DNA of 37,488 bases from JBAXPW01 sp037132015 (GTDB lineage Bacteria > Patescibacteriota > Microgenomatia > UBA1406 > GWC2-37-13). Positions 19,109-26,502 of this stretch are shown piece by piece (position 1 is the stretch's first letter; every line of letters begins with the position of its first letter). The stretch spans positions 1 to 37,488 of the forward strand of contig JBAXPW010000007.1 of NCBI GenBank assembly GCA_037132015.1, in the 5' to 3' direction. The notes below the pieces were generated by a model. The model was not told where the DNA came from. It ran no database searches and saw nothing but the letters and a program-made list of their open reading frames with translations. The translations under genes were made by a program, and so were the position numbers.

Positions 19109-21145
19109 GTGATTGCATCAATTGTAGTAGACACAAAAACTGGAGAGCCTATAGATGGTAATGGACGTAAATTATCCGTATCAACTTATAATCCACCAGA
19201 AGAGATTAAAAAGTTATTCGCAAGAGTACAGACAGATTATCAAATGGCATGGAGACTTCAACACCGAACCTTTGATGAATTTGATGGAATGAGTTTACTA
19301 GATAGGTCAAAATTAGATCAGCAAACCTTTGGAGCTTATGTGGGAGCCGTGCAAGAGCCAGTAAGTAAGCAATGGCGCTGGAAAGGTAGAAAGAACACAG
19401 CTAGAAACAAAGTGATAGGCATACTAGCTCACTTAATAAGTGGTATGCTTTTTCCTTATTGTTACGCTTATAATGAAGAGAATGAGGAAGATGAAATGAC
19501 AGCTAGAGTGATGAGAATCTTAATTGAGAATCATCTTAAAAAGGCAGACTATGAAATAAAATTCTTGTACATGGTAACTTCAGCATTAGTCAACCCAGCA
19601 GTCCATGTAGAAGTAGAGTACATAGAAGCTATACAAAAGATAAAAGAAAAGGGTAAGGATGGAAAGGCAAAGATAACAGAAGTTGTAGATGAGTTATTGT
19701 CAGGGGTAGGTTTGCATTTATTGCCTATTGACCAGATATTACCAGCAGACTTTTTTACGAATGATATTCAAAGACAACCATTTATGATCAAGTTGCGTAG
19801 AATAGCCTATGATGAAGCCAGAGAAATATATGCAGGAAAGTATTTTGATGATGATAATGGAACTAAAAAGGATAGATTTGATTATGTAGAGGCAGGCAGA
19901 ACACGTTTAATGCTTGCAGGACAGGAACACCAAACACTTTATGATATAGAATGGACAGAGGCAGACAAGAACTATGTACAAGAGCTAACAGTCTACTATC
20001 GCCCAGAAGACTTGCAAGTAACATTCGTAGCAGGAGTATTTATGGGAGAATATGAAGACCCTTACAATTCAAATCCTTTTGAACATAGAAGAATGTCTAT
20101 GATAGGAGATGAGTATAAGTCTATCCCAGTCTATCCATTTGCAAAGACTGGTTTTGAACCATTAGATCCAGCAGGCAGATTTTACTATTACAAGTCAGCT
20201 TGTTTCAAAGAGTTTTGGGATGATGCAGCACAGAATAGAATGCATCAATTAGCTTATGATGGAACTTATCTTGATGTTATCAAACCTATATTTATGACTG
20301 GTGTAGCTCGTATTGACCAAACTGTTATGGTGCCAGGCGCTACAGTTGGAATGCCTATGGGAGCAACAGTAACACCTTATGCTCTATCACCAAACCTCGT
20401 GGCAGCAATGAATATGATGCGAGAAGAGCAAGCTGATATGTCCGAAAGTACACAAGACAAAGCCCAGAGTGGATTGAGTCAACCTGGTGTAACAGCTACG
20501 GCTACAATGAAAGCAGAGCAAAACGCGCAAGTTATTCTAGGAGTATTCGGCACAATGATTGCTAATCTTATTAAGCAAATAGGAGAACTTACTGTGGACT
20601 GTATCATACAACACACAACAGTAGGAGAAATAGATGCTACAATTCCTGAGTCTTTGAATATGAAATACAAGACTATCATATTAAAAGGAAAAGAAGCAGG
20701 TAAAGATGTAACAAATAAGATAGAATTTGATAGCAGTATGATGAATGGAATGACAAAAGAGAAAGCATATGACCTACAATGGAAAATGTTTGATCAATAT
20801 GGAGGGCTAGAAGCTAAAACTATGCACTATAAAGTTAATCCATATAAGTTTGCACGTTCTAAATTTGCAGTTTACATTGACCCAGATCAGATAGTAAGCC
20901 GTTCAATGGGTACAGATAAGTTAAGAAAAGATAGAGCTTTCAATCTTCTTATGGACCCAAGAGTTGCACCATTCGTTAATCAGCAAGCAGTGGTAGATAA
21001 GTTTATTATTGATGAATACGCAGACGGAAATCCAGACGAATTTAGAAAGACACCAGAGCAAATGGAGCAAGCACAACAAGGACAACAAGGACAAAGCAGT
21101 GATTTATTAGCAAACGTAATGGGGAGTAGGTCGGCTTCTCAATAA
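19109..21145 (+). CDS. Portal protein
   Basis: The 678-residue protein starts with GTG and follows terL, the standard portal position. Features seen: YQMAWRLQHRTFDEFDG near the N-terminus, QWRWKGRKNTARNKVIGILAHLI, a long middle with many acidic/aromatic strands, and GMPMGATVTPYALSPNLVAAM followed by the long helix MMREEQADMSESTQDKAQSG. The C-terminus is Gln-rich (EQAQQGQQGQ). The size fits portals of short-tailed phages. The protein forms the ring at the unique vertex through which DNA passes. No Shine-Dalgarno is visible before the GTG. Confidence 0.75.
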   Translation: MIASIVVDTKTGEPIDGNGRKLSVSTYNPPEEIKKLFARVQTDYQMAWRLQHRTFDEFDGMSLLDRSKLDQQTFGAYVGAVQEPVSKQWRWKGRKNTARNKVIGILAHLISGMLFPYCYAYNEENEEDEMTARVMRILIENHLKKADYEIKFLYMVTSALVNPAVHVEVEYIEAIQKIKEKGKDGKAKITEVVDELLSGVGLHLLPIDQILPADFFTNDIQRQPFMIKLRRIAYDEAREIYAGKYFDDDNGTKKDRFDYVEAGRTRLMLAGQEHQTLYDIEWTEADKNYVQELTVYYRPEDLQVTFVAGVFMGEYEDPYNSNPFEHRRMSMIGDEYKSIPVYPFAKTGFEPLDPAGRFYYYKSACFKEFWDDAAQNRMHQLAYDGTYLDVIKPIFMTGVARIDQTVMVPGATVGMPMGATVTPYALSPNLVAAMNMMREEQADMSESTQDKAQSGLSQPGVTATATMKAEQNAQVILGVFGTMIANLIKQIGELTVDCIIQHTTVGEIDATIPESLNMKYKTIILKGKEAGKDVTNKIEFDSSMMNGMTKEKAYDLQWKMFDQYGGLEAKTMHYKVNPYKFARSKFAVYIDPDQIVSRSMGTDKLRKDRAFNLLMDPRVAPFVNQQAVVDKFIIDEYADGNPDEFRKTPEQMEQAQQGQQGQSSDLLANVMGSRSASQ

Positions 21146-21159
21146 CTAAATATAATAAT

Positions 21160-21354
21160 ATGCCAAACGTAAAAGTAAAGAAGCCATTGGAGCAATTCAA
21201 ATGGGAAGGTTCAAAAGCAGATAAAGTAAAGGATAAAAAGATGGGTTACAAAGAAGGTTCAAAGAAGGATAAAGTATCAGACAAAAAAGCATCAAAGAAA
21301 AAGAAAAGTGGGAAAAATATGTTAGTAAATGCCATGAAAAGATTATCAAAATAA
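21160..21354 (+). CDS. Lysine-rich small protein with internal repeat, 64 aa
   Basis: About one third of the residues are Lys. A repeat of the form EGSK-DKV-DKK occurs twice (WEGSKADKVKDKKMG and KEGSKKDKVSDKKAS), followed by KKKKSGKN and a short helix (MLVNAMKRLSK). It follows the portal gene by 14 nt. A highly basic protein here could bind packaged DNA or act in head assembly. Not recognised as a family. Confidence 0.6.
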   Translation: MPNVKVKKPLEQFKWEGSKADKVKDKKMGYKEGSKKDKVSDKKASKKKKSGKNMLVNAMKRLSK

Positions 21355-21365
21355 TAAGAATAATA

Positions 21366-21485
21366 ATGAAAAATCCAAAAAGTAAACCAGCACCAAAACA
21401 AAAACTTCATCATTTCATAGCGTCAGGTGGAAAAGTTTCAGAATTTCGCGGAGCTTTATCAAACGCTGTAGCAAATAAGAAATAA
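21366..21485 (+). CDS. Small basic protein, 39 aa
   Basis: N-terminus KNPKSKPAPKQKLHHF, C-terminus SEFRGALSNAVANKK. It lies in the tight run of head genes after the Lys-rich protein. Function unknown. Confidence 0.45.
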   Translation: MKNPKSKPAPKQKLHHFIASGGKVSEFRGALSNAVANKK

Positions 21486-21530
21486 CATGGTAATAGGAGT
21501 TGAAAGTACGCTAGTAGAAGTCAAAGAATA

Positions 21531-21905
21531 ATGATCAACAAAATAACAGAAAAACTAATAAAGCAGTTTAGAAAGACAAATCTATCTCTTGAAGATAGAG
21601 TGGCACTAACTACTGTTTTATTGGATAAGCTACAAGCTTTACCCCTAGAAAGTACATTTATAATTGACTCTAAGGGTATTTCTGTTAATGGTAAGGTATT
21701 AGAGCCAGAGCAAGTAATAAACTTTACCGAGAGTTGTGCTGCTTTAAAAGATAACTTTGCTCGTAAAGTAATAAATGAGCAGATAAGGTATTTATCAGTG
21801 AATATGGGTATACATAACTCGCTTTCAATAGACACTTTAATGTTTGCAAAAGCAGCACTTTGGTGTTTATCACAAGAAGAAGAGTTATTAAGCAAGATAG
21901 CATAG
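21531..21905 (+). CDS. Hypothetical head-region protein, 124 aa
   Basis: Mostly helical at the start (KITEKLIKQFRKTNLSLED) with a middle strand pair (TFIIDSKGISVNGKVL) and a helical end (LMFAKAALWCLSQEEELL). It stands between portal and scaffold and ends just before a promoter. I do not recognise it. A minor head or assembly protein is inferred from place. Confidence 0.6.
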   Translation: MINKITEKLIKQFRKTNLSLEDRVALTTVLLDKLQALPLESTFIIDSKGISVNGKVLEPEQVINFTESCAALKDNFARKVINEQIRYLSVNMGIHNSLSIDTLMFAKAALWCLSQEEELLSKIA

Positions 21906-21916
21906 TTATGCACATG

Positions 21917-21944
21917 TAGACATTGTTTTTGAAAGTAGTATAAT
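21917..21944 (+). promoter_or_regulatory. Sigma70-type promoter before scaffold/capsid genes
   Basis: TAGACA (21917-21922), 16-bp spacer, TATAAT (21939-21944), again preceded by TAG. Transcription would start near 21951. Confidence 0.65.
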
Positions 21945-21960
21945 AATTATTAATAGGCAA

Positions 21961-22007
21961 CTCCTGCCAACAAAGGAGATAAAATGCAACGCTAGCTAAT
22001 AATAGCG
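21961..22007 (+). promoter_or_regulatory. Leader with masked Shine-Dalgarno, 3-codon ORF and second hairpin
   Basis: CTCCT (21961-21965) can pair with AGGAG (21974-21978), the best Shine-Dalgarno in the region. That site serves ATG-CAA-CGC-TAG at 21984-21995. CGCTA (21990-21994) and TAGCG (22003-22007) form a second hairpin just before the scaffold ATG at 22012, which itself has no Shine-Dalgarno. Translation of the scaffold may depend on re-initiation or on unfolding of this leader. Confidence 0.5.
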
Positions 22008-22011
22008 ACCT

Positions 22012-22689
22012 ATGAGTGAAAATATTAAAATGGAGGATTTAGTAGAAAAGGTTGTCCCAACCCCCGAGACAACAGAGGTAGAAGAAGAGAAGGTGGAAAC
22101 TGAAGCAGAAGTCGAAACTACTGTTGAAGTGGAAACCGAGCAAGACCCTTTGAAAACAGAACTTGAAAGAGTTCAAAGAGTTGGGAGAACTGAAAAAGAA
22201 AAAGCAGAATTTTCTTTAAAGAAAAATGCTGAGAGAGTAAAAGAACTAGGAGGCGACCCGAATACTATTCTTGGAATAGAGAAGGAGACCTCAGAGTATA
22301 ATGAAGATGATGATCAGCCTCTCACAGTCGGTATGTACAAAAAAATCCAGCAAGAGAGTGCAAGTAAAACAGCACTTCAACTAGCAGATGAAGTACAGAA
22401 TGAAACTGAAAGAGAGTTAGTCAAATATCATTTGAATAACTCAATCAAATCTACAGGAAATCCCAACGAGGATATGAAACTTGCAAGAGCTTTAGTGAAT
22501 GCTGTCAAAAACAGCCAAATCATTGAAGAGTCTACAAGGAAGCCAAAAGCTAAAGCATATTCAGGTTCAGGTGGAGTACCCGCTAAAGACACTGAAGTCA
22601 AAGGCGAACTTACCGAACAAGAGAAACTCTTTCTGGGAAAACCTTTTAATATGTCTAAGGATGCAATTCTAAAGGCAAGAGGTAAATAA
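22012..22689 (+). CDS. Scaffolding protein
   Basis: The N-terminal 50 residues are strongly acidic (TTEVEEEKVETEAEVET). Then come a helical, coiled-coil-like stretch (LKTELERVQRVGRTEKEKAE), an acidic linker (YNEDDDQPLT), a long helix, and a C-terminal segment with basic residues (SMSKDAILKARGK-like end). This composition and the position between portal and major capsid protein are typical of capsid scaffolds, which template shell assembly and then leave. No protease domain is visible, so the scaffold may exit intact or be degraded by another enzyme. Confidence 0.7.
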   Translation: MSENIKMEDLVEKVVPTPETTEVEEEKVETEAEVETTVEVETEQDPLKTELERVQRVGRTEKEKAEFSLKKNAERVKELGGDPNTILGIEKETSEYNEDDDQPLTVGMYKKIQQESASKTALQLADEVQNETERELVKYHLNNSIKSTGNPNEDMKLARALVNAVKNSQIIEESTRKPKAKAYSGSGGVPAKDTEVKGELTEQEKLFLGKPFNMSKDAILKARGK

Positions 22690-22730
22690 ATTTCAAACGG
22701 TTTTGTATTATTATTTAATTTTACAAAATT

Positions 22731-23258
22731 ATGGCAGCAACAAGAAATGCAGTTACAATTCTCAATGAAACTGACCCTCGTTTTTCAGTAACTGGAGTGC
22801 TAGTAGCAGCGGGTGCAGTCGCAACGATTGCAGCTGGTTCACCTACTAAGTCAGCAGATGCTGCAACAGCAGCTACAGGTGCAGTAGTACCTCTAGCAGC
22901 AGCAGGAAATACTGCTGGAACGATTGCAGTAAACTTTACAGGAATTGCAAAAAATGATTCAAATGAAACAGCAGCAGTAGCAGGAACAGTTAACCTATGG
23001 TTACCTCTTCCCGGGTATGTTTATTCATGTGTAGCAAAAACAGCTTCAGCAATAAATACAGTAGCAAAATTGATTACTTACTTTAGACGTAGAGTATTAT
23101 TTGATTGTTCAGCTTCTAATGTATGGACAGTAGATACAGAACAAACTGACCAATTAGTTAACTGTGTAACAATCGTGGGTGGAGACTTTAGAACAAGTAC
23201 GGTCTACTTCACTTATAAGAATGCTGGTACAATTCTTGACCAACACCAGACTTCATAA
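22731..23258 (+). CDS. Capsid decoration-like protein, 175 aa
   Basis: The protein is rich in Ala, Thr and Val with predicted beta strands (FSVTGVLVAAGAVATIAAG, AGTIAVNFTGIAKND, LWLPLPGYVYSC, VNCVTIVGGDFRTS). There are no charged helices or membrane motifs. It lies between scaffold and major capsid protein. Small beta-rich proteins in this place often decorate the shell. The assignment is from position and composition. A head-stabilising or minor capsid role is equally possible. Confidence 0.5.
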   Translation: MAATRNAVTILNETDPRFSVTGVLVAAGAVATIAAGSPTKSADAATAATGAVVPLAAAGNTAGTIAVNFTGIAKNDSNETAAVAGTVNLWLPLPGYVYSCVAKTASAINTVAKLITYFRRRVLFDCSASNVWTVDTEQTDQLVNCVTIVGGDFRTSTVYFTYKNAGTILDQHQTS

Positions 23259-23285
23259 CATTATTAACTTAATCAATAAATATAT

Positions 23286-24215
23286 ATGCATAATGATTCG
23301 GCTCCTTCACTCATACTCGTTAAGACAGCTCTTGATAAGTTATTAGATGAAGCAACAATAGAATTAGCAGTTACTGGTAAAGCAACAGCTAAGGATGAAG
23401 CGGTCTTTACCCAAGATTCAGCAACTAACGCAGCCGTAGTTACGTCTGTAATTGGTGCTGGAGGTTACTTCCAATCAACAACAGATGATGTGGCTCTTTC
23501 AAATGAGGCACAAGTAACAGCAGCAGCACAGAAGACTTCTCTAGTAGTACAGTTCAAGAAGAACTTGCCTATTAGTAGAACATTCATGGCTGATCAACAG
23601 CTTTCAGCAGTTAGTAAGGCAGTAAGACAACAGGCTTTGACATGGGGTGCTTCTCAAGACAGAAACGCATTCTCAGTCTACTCTCTTGGATTTACTACTC
23701 AATTAACTATTGATGGTATTGCCCTATTCTCAAATTCTCATGTTAACCAAAATGGTGATACTGTAGACAACCTTGAGACTGGTGCTTTGACAGATCCTAA
23801 CCTTAACATTATGGTGAATAGTCTAAGAACACAGTTGTCACAGACTGGTGTTATCTTAGGTTACGAGCCTAAATTCCTTTTGACTCCTTCTATTCTTCAC
23901 CAAACAGGAATGGTAACAGCAAAATCAGTTCTTCGAGCTGGTGGTGCAAACAACGACCTAAACTACTTCTCAGAAATGTATCCTGGAATGAAAGTTGTAT
24001 ACTCTCCTTTCCTAGATGCAACTTCAACAACAGCATTCTTCTTGGGTGGACAAACTCATGGAGTATATCGCTTTGAAAGAGAGGCATTCTTCACAGACTT
24101 GGTAGATTGGAAAGTAAGTATCAATGACCAATATATGTATAAAATGAGAGCCAGGGAAGTTGTAGACTCAATTGAGTACAGCGGGCTTGTGGGTTCGAGC
24201 GGAACTACGGCATAG
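23286..24215 (+). CDS. Major capsid protein
   Basis: The 309-residue protein has the pattern of Mu gpT/HK97-fold shell proteins: FKKNLPISRTFMADQQ, QQALTWGASQDRNAFSVY, IALFSNSHVNQNGDT with TGALTDPNLNIMVNSLRTQL, GYEPKFLLTPSILHQTGM and MKVVYSPFLD. The end is YKMRAREVVDSIEYSGLVG. The segment 'LFS-sHvN..g' and the 'P..L..TP' strand are typical of this group. TTATTAACTT lies 15 nt before the ATG and no Shine-Dalgarno is present. It forms the icosahedral shell. Confidence 0.8.
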   Translation: MHNDSAPSLILVKTALDKLLDEATIELAVTGKATAKDEAVFTQDSATNAAVVTSVIGAGGYFQSTTDDVALSNEAQVTAAAQKTSLVVQFKKNLPISRTFMADQQLSAVSKAVRQQALTWGASQDRNAFSVYSLGFTTQLTIDGIALFSNSHVNQNGDTVDNLETGALTDPNLNIMVNSLRTQLSQTGVILGYEPKFLLTPSILHQTGMVTAKSVLRAGGANNDLNYFSEMYPGMKVVYSPFLDATSTTAFFLGGQTHGVYRFEREAFFTDLVDWKVSINDQYMYKMRAREVVDSIEYSGLVGSSGTTA

Positions 24216-24258
24216 TCTTTTGTTATAAATATTATCAACTATAACAAAGAATTAACCT

Positions 24259-24888
24259 ATGAAAATCGGAACAAACTATTGGACAAAAGCAGCAGGAAGT
24301 AATATCGAGTTCGCATTTCACGATGGTTCAGGAAACTCTACCAAAGTAAGGTGTGCAACAGCAGATATTCCTTCCGCAGCTACTGGATATGCAATTGGAT
24401 GTATGTTAGTAGATACAACAACTGGAGAACTTTATACCAACATTGGTACAGCAACATCTTGTTCTTTTGCTAAAACAAATAATGGTGACTTTTTAACTAA
24501 GTCAATCACTTTGTCAGCAACACAAATCAAGGCTCTGTATACAACGTCAGTAGAAGTTATCCCAGCAGTCGCTAGTAAGGCAATCTATATGTATGGAATG
24601 ACCTTAGATTTGACTGGTACAGCTACTCAATTTGCCAACGGTGGTGTTGTAAACTTACAATACGATTCAACAGCAAATGGAGCAGGTACTACACTACACG
24701 CAGACATCGCCGCAACTGTAGTCACAGGAGCAACTGCAAGAGTTTTAACTTATAGAATACCAAAAGATTTATCAGCTATTGCGACAGCAAGCATTACTGG
24801 TAAAGGTGTTTATATCGGAGCTAAGACAGCAGACTTCATTACAGGAACAGGAACAGCAGTAGTAACAGTAAAATATACTGTTTACTAA
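24259..24888 (+). CDS. Structural beta-rich protein, 209 aa
   Basis: The composition is that of a virion beta protein: many Thr, Ala, Gly and Val, alternating strands (IGTNYWTKAAGSNIEFAFH, AIGCMLVDTTTGELYTNIG, IYMYGMTLDLTG, VVTVKYTVY). The phrase GCMLVDTTTGELYTNIGTA resembles short 'stem' motifs in head or tail surface proteins. Position after the major capsid protein suggests a head fibre or decoration protein. ATTATCAACT precedes the start, as for the capsid gene. Confidence 0.55.
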   Translation: MKIGTNYWTKAAGSNIEFAFHDGSGNSTKVRCATADIPSAATGYAIGCMLVDTTTGELYTNIGTATSCSFAKTNNGDFLTKSITLSATQIKALYTTSVEVIPAVASKAIYMYGMTLDLTGTATQFANGGVVNLQYDSTANGAGTTLHADIAATVVTGATARVLTYRIPKDLSAIATASITGKGVYIGAKTADFITGTGTAVVTVKYTVY

Positions 24889-24902
24889 TTGTCTTTCGAC
24901 TC

Positions 24903-24934
24903 TTTCCTTCTTCTTCGACAAAGGAGGAAGGGGA
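24903..24934 (+). promoter_or_regulatory. Pyrimidine/purine hairpin between structural genes
   Basis: 24903-24913 (TCTTTCC-type) pairs with 24924-24934 (GAGGAAGGGGA) over 11 pairs including three G-U, with a 10-nt loop. No T-run follows, so it is probably not a simple terminator. It may tune expression or mRNA stability between 24259-24888 and 24976-25266. Confidence 0.4.
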
Positions 24935-24975
24935 TTGGAAGATAATAATTATCAACTTATTAATTAATAAACAAT

Positions 24976-25266
24976 ATGCAATACTCAACATTACAATCAA
25001 TAACAAAATCAGGTTTATACAAGAACTTTACAGATTCTAATTTAGTGAAAACAGGAGGTGGAGTAGTCGTAGGTGTAGTAGTGAACTCTCATACTAGTGG
25101 AACTTTAAAACTTTGGGATAATACTACAGCAGCAACTACAGTCTTATTTAATACAATTACATTCCCTACAGGTTTTGGAGTGTACGATTTATTCGGGGCT
25201 AAATTCTTTACTGGACTTTATGCTTCAGTCGGAGGCACAGCAGACATTACTTTAATTTATAATTAA
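24976..25266 (+). CDS. Small structural beta protein, 96 aa
   Basis: Short beta sandwich-like sequence: GLYKNFTDSNLVKTGGG, VVVGVVVNSHTSGTLKLWDN, VLFNTITFPTG, FTGLYASVGGTADITLIY. Small proteins of this type are common in virion gene clusters and may decorate the head or the neck. ATTATCAACTT lies 17 nt before the ATG. Precise role unknown. Confidence 0.5.
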   Translation: MQYSTLQSITKSGLYKNFTDSNLVKTGGGVVVGVVVNSHTSGTLKLWDNTTAATTVLFNTITFPTGFGVYDLFGAKFFTGLYASVGGTADITLIYN

Positions 25267-25293
25267 ATAGCTACATTCACAAAAATAAACAAA

Positions 25294-26499
25294 ATGGCTA
25301 AAACAGTATCACAACTTAAAGATTCAGTAGCTGGCTTACTCTCAGGTTTAGATTTACAAAATGTGGATTCTCTTTATAAAGCATTTGAAAGAGCAGCTAG
25401 AGTTTTTACACAAAAAGCAAAAATACCAGAAACTCAAGGAATACAAAACATCATGATATATGATGGTGTTACAGATTATCTTATTGATCAAAGTATCTTC
25501 GGTACTACTTTATTAGACATACGTCCACAAGGAATATCACGACAACCAAGTAATTTTGTTTTTAAAAAGTTCGGAGATGATTTTGACAGAGAAAAACAGT
25601 ATAAGTCACAAAGCACTGTGGCTTGTTTTGATTACTCTGCTGGTGTACCGATAATCAGAATTATATCAAATTACACACCACCACAAATAGTTTTAGACAC
25701 AATGTCAGATACGACAGGTTGGGTGGCAAGTGGTTCAGCATCATTACTTGCTTCAGATTCTGCTATTTATTATAAAAAACCAGCATCACTAAGATTTACT
25801 CTTACAGGTAGTTCAACTGGAGTACTTACTAAAACTTTAACAAACAGTATTGATTTAACTTCATATCAAGGGATGGGAGTAAAATTTTTAGCTATAGAAA
25901 TACCCACAGGAGCAATAGCTACTAATTTAACTAACATAGAATTTAGATTGGGTTCTGATTCCTCTAACTATTACACAGTTACACAAACTACAGGATTTCT
26001 AGGTTCTTGGGTTTCAGGACAGTGGCTGTTAGTCGCATTTGATTTATCAACAGCTTCTACCACTGGTAGCCCCGTTATTACAGCTATAGATTATCTACAA
26101 GTAAGAATTGCACACACAGGCACATTTACTAACTTTAGGGTAGGCGGACTTTGGATTTCCCTACCTTCCCAAACACAAATAGTATATGGTTCAGCTGGAT
26201 TCTTTAAAGTAGGTAATACAGTTTTACAAACAATAACAACTGATAATGATTCAATTATTCTTTCAGATCCTGCCTACGCAATTTACGAATATGAATGTGC
26301 TTTAGCAGTTTTACAACAAACAGGTGGGGGAGCTTCAGATTCTACAATGGCTTCTTTTAATAGTATTTTAAATGGTTTACGAGCAAGAAATGGAATGGTG
26401 GTACAAATGGGTTTATATGATTTATACCGAGCAGAAAACCCAAGTGCAGAATTAAGAACAAGTGGAACATATTATTCAAATGATAATAATTATTTTTAA
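25294..26499 (+). CDS. Head-tail adaptor-like protein with internal jelly-roll domain
   Basis: Residues 1-125 (VSQLKDSVAGLLSGLDLQNV, FERAARVFTQKAKIP, IYDGVTDYLIDQSIFG) and residues 320-401 (DPAYAIYEYECALAVLQQTG, FNSILNGLRARNG) look like the two halves of an adaptor/connector protein. Between them, at about residues 130-290, lies a carbohydrate-binding-module-like jelly roll (LDTMSDTTGWVASGSAS, KPASLRFTLTGS, IEFRLGSDSSNYYTVT, LQVRIAHTG). It is followed by the tail nozzle gene after 3 nt. Inferred role: ring between portal and nozzle with a surface-exposed domain. Confidence 0.55.
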   Translation: MAKTVSQLKDSVAGLLSGLDLQNVDSLYKAFERAARVFTQKAKIPETQGIQNIMIYDGVTDYLIDQSIFGTTLLDIRPQGISRQPSNFVFKKFGDDFDREKQYKSQSTVACFDYSAGVPIIRIISNYTPPQIVLDTMSDTTGWVASGSASLLASDSAIYYKKPASLRFTLTGSSTGVLTKTLTNSIDLTSYQGMGVKFLAIEIPTGAIATNLTNIEFRLGSDSSNYYTVTQTTGFLGSWVSGQWLLVAFDLSTASTTGSPVITAIDYLQVRIAHTGTFTNFRVGGLWISLPSQTQIVYGSAGFFKVGNTVLQTITTDNDSIILSDPAYAIYEYECALAVLQQTGGGASDSTMASFNSILNGLRARNGMVVQMGLYDLYRAENPSAELRTSGTYYSNDNNYF

Positions 26500-26502
26500 A
26501 AA

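Noticed and set aside
21488..21532. 14-codon ORF between head genes
   Set aside because: Too short to support, although its stop overlaps the next ATG.
24185..24215. tRNA-like GGTTCGAGC
   Set aside because: It lies in the coding end of the major capsid gene, and no acceptor, D or anticodon arm can be built around it.
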